Assembly (NCBI GenBank): GCA_027605045.1
Contig: JAQFWX010000167.1
Span: forward strand, 1 to 64,000
From: Phallus indusiatus
Lineage: Eukaryota; Basidiomycota; Agaricomycetes; Phallales; Phallaceae
DNA: 64,000 nucleotides
Direction of reading: 5' to 3'
Shown: one piece after another, positions 46,205 through 58,787 of the stretch
Layout of the letters: the number at the start of each line of letters is the position of its first letter
Numbering within the stretch: the stretch's first letter is position 1
Notes under the pieces: model-generated
The model's input: only the letters and a program-made list of their open reading frames with translations
Databases searched by the model: none
What the model was told of the DNA's origin: nothing
Program-made: the position numbers and the translations under genes

Positions 46205-47363
46205 TCAGTTTGATAGTTTCTTTATGCCTGTTTTACCAGGATCACTTTCATCCAAATAAAGACCTACGATCGAAAAAGTTAGAGGATTATAACTAACCAA
46301 AACTGGAATGGGCTCCGTACCATGCTCTTCAATGTAGTCAATGACACATGAAGGAGTTAAATATCGTACACTCAGCCCCCGCCGAAGAAACAATCGAACC
46401 TAAGAGAACGAAATTGACGAGTTCAAAATAACAGAAACTCTAACAAAACTAACCTTTGTGCTAGATACATCATTGTATATCATTTGATGCACTAAATATA
46501 TATTGTGTCTCCATTGGGCCAAAGCTTCCGTCGCAACCGATACATCAGTGCCAGCGCGTTCGATGATAAAAACGCCATATTTGCCGAGAATGTGTTCTAG
46601 CTAAAGACGCATATAAGGATGATATCCAAATCTCATGGGAACGAACTAGGGGCACACACATCTTCAGCTGACCATACTCCAGGCTCGGACATGGTCGCGA
46701 TAAGATCTGAGCCGGCCAAAAGCATCACGCGGACAGGACGCTTCTCCCCTTAGGAAATTTTAATTTTAGCGCTTTTTTGAGTCATTACTGGGGAAACGAA
46801 AAAGACTGACCATCAGCGGTTGCGACCCCTCCTCTGACAGTATTGATTTCGTAGTCGAAGTGGTCCAGCACGACGGCCGTTCGTTGATACTCGGGCTGGA
46901 AGGCTTCCCATGGATCCACCATCAGCCATGAGCTTGTTTCCTCCGCCGCCAGAGTACACATAGTCACACTATCAGATAATGTCAAAGAATGCATGAAGAA
47001 TGCCATGCATGATGCAGATATGTATTCGTACCGATGATGTGACGACAACAAACCAGGTTTGACGTATTTGTCACTGACGGGTGACAAATAGCCACCAACG
47101 ATCTCAAACTTGGTATTTTGGCGAATGTGGTCGACGGCCATCTCAAACATACGAAGGTGGAGATAAGTGACTGGACTGAACGAGCCACAGGCTACGAGGA
47201 CAATAGGCGTCCTCGACGAGTCCTGCTGTACATGTCTGAAACGGTGTGTGGGGAATGTGCAGGGCGACTCCGACTGACACTTTGACATAGTCGGAAGACA
47301 AGTAAATAACTTGGCGCGGGTGGGAGAGGATTTCTCTATGCCGAGCCGAGTTTTGTAATGCAT
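46205..47363 (-). CDS. NMA1: nicotinamide/nicotinate mononucleotide adenylyltransferase
   Basis: Joins ATP and NMN (or NaMN) to make NAD (or NaAD), a nuclear/cytosolic step shared by de novo and salvage routes. The nucleotidyltransferase motif GSFSPVTYLHLRMFEMA (GxFxPxTxxH) lies in exon 1, followed by GGYLSPVSDKYVKPGL. After an intron come CTLAAEETSSWLMVDPWEAF and VVLDHFDYEIN; then VMLLAGSDLIATMSEPGVWS and the second motif YNDVSSTKVRLFLRRGLSV. The last exon ends LYLDESDPGKTGIKKLSN at 46,205. The ATG at 47,363 gives a 25-residue extension; the in-frame ATG at 47,288 (MSKCQSES) may be the real start. About 320 residues, normal for fungal Nma1/Nma2. Confidence 0.92.
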
Positions 47364-48156
47364 GATTATGGGGCATGCTATATATAGATTGGTCCGGTTA
47401 CGTAACCACTGTGAGTCATTCTGTTAGAATCATGCGTGCCAGCATTATCAAAGGGGGCTGGTTTCAATTTGATTTCACCGCCTTGGCCATTTGTGATTAT
47501 TTTACAAAAAATGAATACCGTCAAGCCATGGCTACTATAAGAAATCGTCGTTATGCCCCAAAAATGTTTAGTCGATTTCGACGGACCCGATCGAACTTGA
47601 AGCACCTCAACATTCAGATAAGAGAATGTCAAATTAGGCCTTTCCGCTGTTTGTTCCGATTCTAGATAATGAGAAAATAGCTGGCGAAATACGTCTCGAC
47701 TCTGGATCTGAAATCTGAGGGGCTACTTGTTAAACTTGGCCCGTTGTTTCATTCATGTTACGGTCCGTTTCGAGTCGTTCTCGACTAGCAAAGTCCTTTT
47801 CCGAGAAAATATATAAGATCATTAATAATCATATGTTTTTAAGAAACCACATTATCATAAACAGGCTTGTAGTGATATTTTTATGGTCCTTACGTGCGTG
47901 CGGCGTCCGCCCTTCTCGGCTTACATCCTCTGAATTTACATGCGCTAACTCCCTCAACTTATTCTGCGACAACAGCGTCCTTAGAAGCTGCGTGACATAT
48001 CCATCGGCTTTAGACGGGGTTGCTACATGCATGGAAATATGTATATTTATACATGAATAATCACAATTGCAATTGTATGAAATTTACGCTAAATTAAGCT
48101 TCATGCATTATATCCTACAACTATAAAAAAAATGGAGCATGAATGTCTCCTCCATT
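47364..48156. other. intergenic, nothing recognised
   Basis: Spacer between NMA1 and the Zap1-like gene. Two open frames of about 100 codons (47,375-47,665 and 47,755-48,060, plus) have no family resemblance and no intron logic. I treat them as chance. Confidence 0.5.
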
Positions 48157-50140
48157 TCATTTTTTCTTATCGTGCGTAATTCTATGTCGAGAGACTTGAT
48201 CCGGACGAGCAAATCTTTTGTCGCATCCCGGGAAATTACATGAATACGGCCGATCACCAGTATGAGTTCGAATATGCTTGGATAAATTAGAAGATTCCGA
48301 AAAAGAGCTAGCAATTATACTTGTTTAATTTTATTTTCACTAACCAAAGAAAAGGAAACTCTTACCGATCACAGTATTTGCACTTGAAGGGTTTGCTCCC
48401 CGTATGTACTCGTCTATGAATTGTCAACGCCCCCGCAATGGCGAAAGCTTTTCCGCACCCCGGCTCGGGACAAATAAATGGTTCTACGATTTCAATTTGA
48501 TTAATTGGGAAAGAGTGTTTTTATGGGGGAAAAAATCCTTACTTTCTTTCGTGTGACGCCGCATATGCTGTTGTAATGTCGCAGCCTCCGAAAAATGCTG
48601 ATCGCATAATTCGCATTTGAAAGGGCGGTAGCCTATTTTTGAAAAAGAAAAAAATTGGATTTGTAAACTCTTACACACCATTACCAATGGTCTCTGATAA
48701 CTCACCGGTATGGGATTGAATATGCCGTAAAATTTTTTGCTTACTAGAAAAGCCAGATTCTCCATGACGATGACAGTCTGCCCAGTGACAGTGGTATCGA
48801 GAACTTCCCATCCCAACATGCTCATCCGTTAAATGCTGCGTTAGGTCTGCAGGCGAAGTAAAAGCGACATTCGCCATCGGACAATCACGCCAACGGCAAA
48901 ATAATTCAACTGTATCTCCAATAGATCCGGAGATATTTCCAGATGGCAGTGCATTGGCATCTCTGATAGTAGTAAGATCAGGACATGGATTCCCAATGAG
49001 CGAAACTGGTGCCGTTTCAACCGGAATAGGTAGTGTTTCTACGTGATCCTGTTGAATGTGTCTGAGGAGGTCAAAGTAGGTTTCCGTGAAAGCATTTGTG
49101 GCCGAACTTGAAGGACCTGCTGCAGTTGGCGAAACTAGTGAATGGAAAAAGTTACAATCGTTCCACAGACAGGGTATATCAACTTGAGATCCGTTCGAAG
49201 GGAAATGACAATCGCTAGGCTGTCCGTTGAACTGGCCGAAATACTGGTTCAAATGATCCGTCGTGAGATGACTGGCGAGGTCTTGGGACGAGGGTAGTAG
49301 CAGTCCGCATTTCTCCCATAAGCAACGGTCTCCTTCCTCATCCGATTTGATATTGAAATTAGTTGATGTAGCAGATGGTATCAATAAAGCTGAGCTAGTA
49401 GAGATGTCTGGCGTGGATCGCAAAGAACTACTGGAAGTGAGCACGGGAGAGAACAAAGCAGATGCGGGAGATGAAGGGGTCGGAGTCCGCTCTAAGGTGG
49501 TGGGGTGGAGTAACGATGTTGTCGTGTACGGGACATTTGAACCGGTTTGACTTGGAGAACAATACTTTATGCATGAGCCTCGTCGGAAATAATGAGGATA
49601 ATCGTTAATATTGCAAGCGCACAAAAACGCTTCAAGGGAGTCGTCAGCAGCAGAATTCCAATCCAACGGTGGGTATCCATGCTCGACGTTCGGCGGGTGT
49701 GTGAAGTTTGCCTTTGGTATGGCAGATACTCCTGTGGCCTAAAGAAGATTTTGTGAGAATTATATAAAATTAACATCCTTATACGAACAGCTCCCGTAAA
49801 AATGCTCTGGCACTCGTTCGAACCACAGATCGTCTGGGACGTGTCGAAACAGGAGTCGCAGGCGTCGATACATTGCTCCTGACAGGGCACGACCAAACAG
49901 CGATCGGTACATTGTTCGTTCTCTAGATTTATACCGCAAGTTTCGACGTCGCATTCAGATACGCATTGGTCGCACTCCGATGGGGACATGGTGCGCATGT
50001 CAAACTGGGAACCAGCGCAAAGAGAAGTCGAGCAAAAAGAGCTTGAGGGCTGCAAAAGAAACATGTCAATAAATCTGAGAAAAGAAAATGTTTCCAGGAG
50101 AGTAAATTCTTACAGCGGCGGAAATACATTTTGCATCCAT
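48157..50140 (-). CDS. ZAP1: Zap1-like zinc-responsive C2H2 transcription factor
   Basis: Nuclear DNA-binding regulator. Exon 1 (ATG at 50,140) reads MDAKCISAA. The next exon holds a Cys-rich block ([18 protein letters not shown], then [15 protein letters not shown]), typical of basidiomycete Zap1-like proteins. About eight C2H2 fingers follow. The N-terminal ones are of the paired CxWxxC zinc-sensing type ([60 protein letters not shown]). The C-terminal four have canonical linkers ([75 protein letters not shown]), ending DKKK at 48,157. A Ser/Thr/Pro-rich activation-like region lies between. In yeast Zap1 activates zinc uptake genes under zinc limitation. The same role here is inferred. Confidence 0.82.
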
Positions 50141-51559
50141 AACGAATAGGTTAATAAACTCGCGGAATGGACACCCCAACAGTCTCCCGAATTCTCAAAT
50201 CCGGCTCCGACGGCTGACAAAGCTACGCTGGCACAGAAATTTCCCATTGACTTGCCGAATGGCATTGCCGCGACGAAATGAATACTAACCTTGTACTCAG
50301 TTTTCAACAACGTGCCTTCTAATAACGCTGACACACTGCTATATGTAAAGTGCCGAAGTCTTAACATCGCAGATGTTGATGGAGAAATAATGCCATTTAT
50401 CTCTTCCAAATACAATGGTTAGGTTGCCCATCATGTGTTATCACCAAGTTGCTCCGAGACCAAGTGGATGATTCACCGAATCCCGTGGAGGTGATTCTCG
50501 GATGTTGTTCGTTGTTCTTTTTTGTGGACGACCGAAGTAACTCTCTCGCCTTGAGTTGCTCTCTGTTGCTCTATGCAGCCTGCTCTCCGAAACAGTGGGT
50601 TGAATAATATATGTCTAATTTACTATCTACTGATACTTTGTATATTACCATGGACTAAAATAAATGATTCTCGGTCGTAAAGCGACCGTGCCAAGTGTAT
50701 AAATAAATCGAACCTCCTCCAAGCTCCTCACTTGCATTCGATTTTGATGAGGGTCGCATAGAATATCATATGACAAGGATCAATAACAAATGTGGCAAAG
50801 ACAGCCACATCTACCTCAGTTTGGGTAAACAAGGCGAAAACTTTCAATTTCATCTCAGAATGCTCTTCGTTCTCTTCGACGTCACGGACGCCCGAGGGGC
50901 CCGTCGTTCTCACATTTCTATCCTCACCCCGAAAAGCTTCTCACAGAATACACTGGTGAAAGTACGGACGCACGCTAAAACAAGAGCCGGAGATGAAATG
51001 GGTCTGGCAAACAAAAGACTGTTTGATGGGCTGCCTGCCCGTCAGTGCGCCTTTTGTCGCGAGGACGGCCTTCGTTGGGCGGTGTGGATGATGAGGGTGT
51101 ATTCAACATATGTCGAACAACCAACTGTCCGAGAATACTCGCCTTACATCCTTTCATGGCATACTGTACAGATCATACATCATAACCGTCATTTTTTCTC
51201 ATTCGAGCCTCGCAATAGCACACCAGTGCGCTGACTGGTTATGAGCGTTTGAAACCATACCATCGCCTTACAGGAAAAACAACAAGTATCTAAACAATTT
51301 TGACGTGCGTGCCCTGAGCGATCATCGATGAAAGTCCAGAAAGCACCGATGCATATTTTCTTGCTCTCTTAAGGGTGAGCCCCGCAGAACTTGTTTTTGA
51401 CACTTCCGGCGTACAAATCGTAGGATTACTTTGCTTGCAGTACACCAGCACAACTCCTTAAACATCAACCAAACCCAAGAATATAAACTGATATTCACTG
51501 GAACGAGCATTTCTAATATTGAGTATTTCTATCAACAAAAGAAATAGTCTATACAGAAT
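50141..51559. other. intergenic, nothing recognised
   Basis: A 1.4 kb spacer between the Zap1-like start and the FAP1 stop. Open frames at 50,110-50,415 (minus) and 50,770-51,234 (plus, 155 codons) have no recognisable motif. A minus-strand reading of the latter area (KGPSGVRDVEENEEHSEMKL) is also unconvincing. The 5' part must contain the promoter of the Zap1-like gene. Confidence 0.45.
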
Positions 51560-54500
51560 CTAATCCGACTCCCAATTATCACGAACGCTACTATTCAGCG
51601 GCTTATCTGTGTTTTCCTGCTTTGGCACCGTGATTTCTAGTTTCGGAGCGGTCTCCGTTCCTATTGCCTTCGTAGAACTAGACATATTGCCTTGGTTGGG
51701 TGCAGCGACGACGGACGTCCAGCCTCGATTCATAGTAGCAGAGGGACCCGCTAACCGAGAAGAGGAGGGCTGGTTGAATGGGGCGGATGCTGGACGTGAG
51801 GATATGGTCCGCAAATCAGCCAATTTGCCCAAATTTGCCGAACCAGAGGCGCTTTGATTGACTACGGCTGTGAGTAAAGGAGTGGGTATACGCGTATCTA
51901 TCCTCCTGAATATTTGGATACTACAAAAGTGTTAGACTTGAAATGAAAGGCCGCATTATAGAATTGTACCTTCGCCGTGGCTCTGGGTCGATCAATTGCG
52001 TGTCAGTACGGTATAAATGACAGAGCTACGAAGTAATTAGTCATCATCAATAAGTTAAGACGGCAGTGTACTTACTTCGCGAACAAATTTGCGACGGTTT
52101 TCCGGAGTATACGGAAGTATTTGAGATTTTCTATCAGAGTTAACGAACCTAGTGTAGCGTGTCAGCCGATATACCTAGAAATCAACGCAGTGTATTACTC
52201 ATTTAGGGTATTCTCTACAGCAGCGAGGAACTTGAGATTGGCCTTTGCAAAAGCAACCAGTTCGTCCGAATAGGTAACATTGGGCTTTTCTTTCCTATCT
52301 GGGGATATACCCAAAGCCTCGGCAAGTTTAGCATTGCGTTTAGCAATTGCACATTCGTCCCGGCACTGAAGCTGAGGGGCATTCCGATTCGGGTTTGAAA
52401 AACTCTTGCCGCACTTTGTGGGTTGTTGAAAGCGACCACAAGGACACGTCACGGTAACAGTAGCCGTGCATGGCTCAGATTCATTGCATATTGATGGTGC
52501 ATGACAAGGCAATGTACATGGATGATTATCCGGATGGCTAAGAAAAAGTAACTTAGCAAATAATATCTAGGTCATTATTATTCAATCAACTTACCATAAT
52601 TTGCGAGGCTTTCCGCAGATGGAAGGACAAGGTCCACAAGCATCTCCGTGACAAGAGCGTTTACATTTGTGGAATCCACAGTCAAGAAGTCTAGAGGTAA
52701 TGAGAGTTTGAAAGCTGTCGAAAAAAAAGTTCGTAACTTACTTTCCACATAATTGACCACATAAAACCGTCTCCTGAGAGCATCGGACATTGTTAACATT
52801 CATTTTTCCGCAGGAGCATAACTTGCTCGTCAGGAACGGACAGGGTGGACATGGCACCGAGTCGTCATGACAGTGGTGAGGGGCTTTGTCATGTCCACAC
52901 TGGGGAGGAGGACGAATACAAGGATATGTGCAGGATATAACTGTTCCACATGGGACAGGCGGCTCAATGATCGTTTGTCCACAGTGGCAAATCATCTATG
53001 AAGATCCGTTAGCTAAATATGAAAGGATAAAAGTAAATCAAAACCCATTCACCTCTTCAAAGGACGACTGCAAACAGGGAGGACAAAGTCCACGATGATC
53101 TGCTTCTGTGCATCTAGGCGGGTTATGAGTAACGAGCTTAATGACGCAATATTCTCGAGATATGTACCTATGTAAACCACAAGATAAGAACTTCCCACAA
53201 ACTAAATCGCATGTATGCCATATTCTCTCAGAATCCTCCCAATGGTCTTCGGGCCTCTGAGAAGGTCCTTTCTTCTTGGATTTATTTGGCTTACTTCGAC
53301 TTACACTGCCCAAAGGACAGCATATGCGCGAACACTGATGTCGACCACATAATCGCAAAGCTCCACAAACTTTATCGCAGAGGAATGGATCTTGCTGTTC
53401 TAATTCTTCCTTTTGCCGTTCATGGCAAATTATTTGTCGCACAGTTAAACCACAACGGCAAGGTACTTTTGTCAATACCTTACAGGGAGGACAGGACGAA
53501 GTATGACCTAACAAAAAGGTAAATAGATATCCACAATAAGGTAAAAATACCTCATACACGTCTCAGCGCAAGTGTGCGAACATCCTTCTAAACGCTTGTC
53601 GCATACAGATTGACAAGAAGGAATCGCGTCCGTGCACTTTGTCCTTTGTGTATCGGAAATATCAGAAAGAAGTTGCTTGCCACATGGACAGGTGGTTACA
53701 CGCTGTGGATCAAACGGACACGCGAGTGGTGTCGGAGACGGTACATGACACCTCTCCAATGGGGATTAACCAAGTAACAATATTTACGAATGCCTGTGGC
53801 TTACCTTCGAACAAAAATGTGAACCACAATCAAAGGCTCTAAAAACGGTTTAATATGCGATAGACTACGAAGTCAGAAATATATACCTTCCACATGTGTT
53901 ACCACAATCAAAGCGTCCTGACCAGCGTACTTCACCTTGTTTGACGTCTAATACGTAGGCTTCACGGGCCAGCTCCAAACCGCTCCCACATTGCACTTCT
54001 TTCGTAGTTTGTCCACAAAAGCAAGTTATATCCTCAAATTTATCACAATCTCCACAGTCCCCGGGGTGACATGGACGGTTGCATGAGTGAATTTGGCACC
54101 GGAGAAGGCGTCCGCAAACTGCACCGCAGGAATTGATGGTTTGGTCTGTAGGATGGGAATTTTCACAGCGCACGGCGTTAGTTACTTTTCCGCAATGGCA
54201 CTTGACATAGACGGTTAAATTGCAAGGTGGACACGGTCCTTCAACACTAAGTTAGAACTGCTTGTTGGGAAAGTATCTAAAACATACCTGGATGACAGCT
54301 CAATGGACATGGGTGATCGCATGCCATCCGTCGACGAGTACAAGATGCCCCGCAGCTAACGTATGCATATAAGATACGCTTGATTCATCTAGCACGAGTA
54401 TAGAAGATATGACCAACCTGTGTGGTGTTGAAACTCCTGGTTTTGGATCAGTGGCCGAACCGCAAAAACATCTTATTAACCAGTCAGTATTGTGACACAA

Positions 54501-55290
54501 GGATGACCGATAACAGCCCAACTCACAAATACCCCCGTGGCACATTGTTACGTTTGGTCTGACATCCCGGACATCGCCAATATTCAAGCTCATCTGTGAC
54601 GCCTCTGGTTTGCAATGCATCTCGTACATCTTTTACGCTTTTCTTGGCCCAATCTTTGATGCACTTTAGATGGAAAGGAGTCCAACAGCAGGAGGATACA
54701 TCGCTGCCAAGAGAACAGGACCAAATAGGCTGAGCCGGATGAAGGGGATTAAAGCAAATAGGACAATCGGGGTACGGGGGTGTTTTAAGGGAGTGGATGA
54801 GTCTCGTAGTTAAATCACTGTCTGGAGGTGGACTCTTTGACCTCGTGGAGGACATCGTGTGAGCAGAGTGAGTTAGCCGCGCTCCGAACTGGCCTCTTCG
54901 ACTAGAATTATCTTTGCTACGATGACGGGATTTACTGGTTGTAGCAGTACTGCTATTTGCAGGTCTATCGTGATCAATAGCCTGTCCCTGTCCGTCGGCT
55001 TGGGAGGAGGAAACTTCGCCTGGCATGGTTGCCTGCTTGACTATGGTTGGATTTCTCGCAGATTGTCTAGGTTTGTTCTTCTCTCCAGAACGATTACGTT
55101 GATCAGTTTGGGTATTGGAATCGTGCCCAGTTCTCTTAGATGGACGCCCTGTATTACGACCACGATCACCGCGGCCATTTCTACCACGTCGTGCAGAGGA
55201 ATGTAATTGGTCAGGATCTCTATTCCGTTGATTTATTATTTCATTGCTTGTACTTGGAGGATCTGGTGGATCTGGAGGGATATTTGACAT
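51560..55290 (-). CDS. FAP1: NFX1/FAP1-type zinc finger protein with R3H domain
   Basis: Family of yeast Fap1 (FKBP12-associated, rapamycin resistance) and human NFX1. From the ATG at 55,290 there is a basic, low-complexity N-terminus (SSARRGRNGRGDRGRN). A RING-like PHD/NFX1 RING follows (CPICFNPLHPAQPIWSC, CCWTPFHLKCIKDWAKKS, YWRCPGCQTKRN). Then comes a long series of NFX1 fingers of the form CG..C.R.L.C..H.C...CH.G.C..C (for example HSCNRPCHPGDCGDC, CGHDKAPHHCHDDSVPCPPC, FHKCKRSCHGDACGPC). The 3' part holds an R3H-type region (AFAKANLKFLAAVENTLNE, PYTPENRRKFVRE) and a Ser/Pro tail ending SSVRDNWESD at 51,560. The gene has more than ten exons. Role: putative E3 ligase or transcriptional regulator. 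Confidence 0.9.
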
Positions 55291-55539
55291 AAACGAAGTA
55301 GTAGGTGTCAGAGTTGAGATGTTGGTTTCTGTGAGGAAAGACGATGAGCTTTATACACGGAAGCTGACTCAGCAGCCGGCACCGAAGTGAAACGGAGCTT
55401 CTTGATCTTTACTTGCCTTGCCATCTTCGGGCCTTTCCAGATGACTCGGTAAGAATTAATTGACTAATGATGATGTGGTATAAACTACAATAAGCTTGTT
55501 GCCAAAATCGGATTATAATTTAATACATAGCATATCTAC

Positions 55540-58500
55540 TTATGGTTGACCAGAGGTCAAGTTTTGAGGGAAATCAGAGAAATCTACTTGGTCCTGAATC
55601 GCATTTCCGTTCACAGTGAACGAAATCCGCAGTCGTAATCGAATCTGAGCCTACAATAGCAAGTCCGTTAAGCTTTTGAGGGCTAATATGGAATAAAAAC
55701 GATCATACCCCAACCGGTGCCATGATCCGCATTTGCTGTGTCTCACCGGCGCCTGGATTAATGTTGGGGCTGCTCATTGGCAGCATTTGCAACTGTTGTG
55801 TCTAAAAATAGTGAGAGATACGAGTTATGGTAAACAAAAGGGAGGCTATACCTTAGGAACAGCCGCCTGAAAATTGAGACCTGTTATTGGTGTAGATCCC
55901 AAACTATGGAAGCGAGCTAAAATGTTGACCAAGCCAGGTTTGACGGCGGAAACTTGTGGTGTTAAAGTAATTTTCAGGCTATTTTTTTCGTAAGCTGTAT
56001 ACGACGTTGTGCGCGGAACGGGAGGTGATACAGCTGGTGCACTATTAGCTAACGAAGCGGTAGATGCGATGTCGAACAACGATCCATAGGTAGACTGCGA
56101 TGGAGGCGGCGGTGAAGACGAATTGGCGGGTGGAATCGACGTTGGTGTACTATCGAATAGACCAAGGATATCGTCAATTGCACTCTTCTGCTTCGCGGCC
56201 GCAGAGACGACGGTGGTATTATTTCCACTTAATCCTAGCATCACGGAACCATTCTGTTCAGCAGATGGTGTAGCATCATCCAAGTCGATCATCTAAAGTG
56301 ACGTCAAATGCCTATCGTCTCTAATGAAATTTGCAGCTTACATCGCCATCCGTTCTGAGTGATCCAACTGGTTTGTTTTCACTAACTGTGAAAAATGTCA
56401 ATACAACTCTATGAATGAACATTTAATCGCTGACCAACGCCGATAACCGTCGCCTTAACTTCTGGTACTGGCATTTGCTCTAGTACACCGACAAAGATCT
56501 CGCGTTGATTGAAAAGGCTAGCAAATTCGATCGCCCGTTGCTGAAGCTCGAGTTCCGGACTTGTCGAGAAACCTTCAACAAGATTGAATATACGATCTTT
56601 TTGAGCGGCCGAAATTCGCGGTCGACTCGATAGTTTAGTCGCCGACGTTACAACGAATTGACGAATCAAATGATTGACATAAGGTGATTGCAGCACATTT
56701 TCAAAAAGGTCCACGATATCGGAATCCCGGACCTGCAAACAAATGAAGTTCAACGAGCATAGTTCAAACTGATAAGAGGACTGACCGGCTTAACATTGTC
56801 ATCCTCTACTATACCTCTTTCCAACAATATTTCACTGTATTCACCAATAATCCATACAGAGGCGAGTGTCAAAGATTCTTGTGAAACATCCGCTTGAAGA
56901 GCGGTAAATAATCTCGAAGCGGTGTACGCTTGTAGCTCTGGTGTGTGTGCAACCAAGCGTATAAAGGCTGATAGAACTTCCTCTCGGACATAGTTTCCAG
57001 CCTACGGTAATTTAGTGTGTGTCTAGATACATATCCGAATGTAAGTCGTACCAATTTCAAAACACGTAGAACGGTATCTATGTGCCACCGTTTATTTGGA
57101 GAGAAGCGTTCAGCCGCCTGACATATTTGGGTGGTCATGGTTAGCTTAAATTCGTTGTCCGCAACTTCCAAGAAAGCCAAAAGCTCTCGTATTAGGATCC
57201 TAACATTAGATTCGTTCACCAGAGCATACGACAGCTCGAGGGCACGTCGACGTATAGAGATATCGCCATCGCGGAGGCAGTCAAGGATCGTATTTCGATG
57301 ACGCAGAACGGCGTTTGTATCGACACCCACAACTTTATTTAGCGTGTGAAGTGCGACGTATCTGTTTAAATCCATAAACTCAAAGGCCAGTCGTCCAATT
57401 GATACGTACCGGATATTGTTGTCTTTGTTGCTAAGAAATTTACCTAAAATATTGATGGCCATTACTCGTAACCCGCTGTCTGCTTCTATCTCCAGTACTG
57501 TTAACACTGTCTCGTACAGAATCGAATTCCCGACGTTCTTTGTAGATTCTGTATTTGTGGCCACCTGTGCGAGAATGTCGTTCATGGCTTCACTAGCTTT
57601 TTCATCTCCTTTTCCTAATAATCGTAAAAGCCGCAACACTTTCACTTGTAGAAACGGATCTGTGATACCCGAAACATCGTGCTCCGGGCTGTAGCCAGTT
57701 GTGACAAGAGACTTCAGATGTCGCACAAGTAGAGAAACAGCCTAAAGAACAAATGTTTTGGCATATCATGAAAAAGAAAACAATAAAACATACTCCTCGG
57801 AACTCGGATAGACAACTGGGTTCTATTTGACACATTTCTGTTATGAGTGTGATTCCTGATAATAGGACACCGTGATTACGATCTGAGAGAAGATTCTTTG
57901 CCTTCGGAGCAAAATGATCAATCAATTCCGGCACTTTACGCACTACCCGCAAAGCACATAATGCAGCCTATACGCGGTATATGAATGTGATCGAGCTTAG
58001 GGAAAATAGATCTGTACCTTCTTGCGAATATAACTGTTGCTCGAGCCCAATAGCTTTTCAATTTCATTGGATAAGTCACGAGACATTTCTTCTGAGGCAA
58101 TATTTGCGAAGGTACATAAGGCTAACCCAACGATATACATATTCGAGTGGTTCATATCACTGGAAAAGCTTAAAACTTGACAAACTCGAGATTAACAAAC
58201 TCACTTCTTCAAGGAATTCGTAACTAAGGTCAGAACCTCTTGATCCTCATCTAATAATAACATTATGCCAACGTATCCAAGACGTTTGTCTGAGAATTTG
58301 GGACTGGCCACCAGTTTAATACACTCCATTTGGCCGAAATGCGCAGGGTATCCTAGCATATGGATGTATAGTAGCTTGGCAACGCTGTTGTATCGAGCAG
58401 ACGAATCTTCATTTTTGAAAGCCGTACGAACATCAGCGGACTCTTTCTGTATAAGATTGCGCTCATCGGCCAGAGTCTACACAAAAGCTACGGTGATCGC

Positions 58501-58625
58501 GATATACAAGAGGTCAACTGTGCATACCTTGCACGACCTGATGGCTTTAATTAATGCTATGGAAACATCAGTATCCAATTCGGATGTCAGACTCAAAACC
58601 TACCTTTTAAATTGTGGTAAACCAT
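55540..58625 (-). CDS. APL4: AP-1 clathrin adaptor complex gamma subunit
   Basis: Large subunit of the trans-Golgi/endosomal AP-1 adaptor that links clathrin to cargo membranes. Exon 1 is 22 nt (MVYHNLK from the ATG at 58,625), followed by [20 protein letters not shown]. The adaptin trunk of helical repeats shows AVAKLLYI-like and [20 protein letters not shown] segments, [59 protein letters not shown] and [21 protein letters not shown] hinge with [16 protein letters not shown] (clathrin-box-like) precedes the gamma-ear domain ([40 protein letters not shown]). It ends [11 protein letters not shown] at the stop at 55,540. Length of about 840 residues matches the family. Confidence 0.95.
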
Positions 58626-58787
58626 GATAAATCCAAAACACGAGCGTACCAAGACCCGAGAGGCGTCACGTAAAAGTCTTGCTGACTAAACACCTGTCGT
58701 GCGCGAACGGCAAGCTATCAGAAAACAGCGGGTTTGGATCGATCTTTTCAGATAATCAAACTTATTAAATTAACATTTGGGAAACAA

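Noticed and set aside
47755..48060. 101-codon plus-strand open frame
   Set aside because: AT-rich, no family resemblance, no supporting context.
50770..51234. 155-codon plus-strand open frame between the Zap1-like gene and FAP1
   Set aside because: No recognisable domain, no intron structure, and base composition like the flanking spacer; treated as chance.
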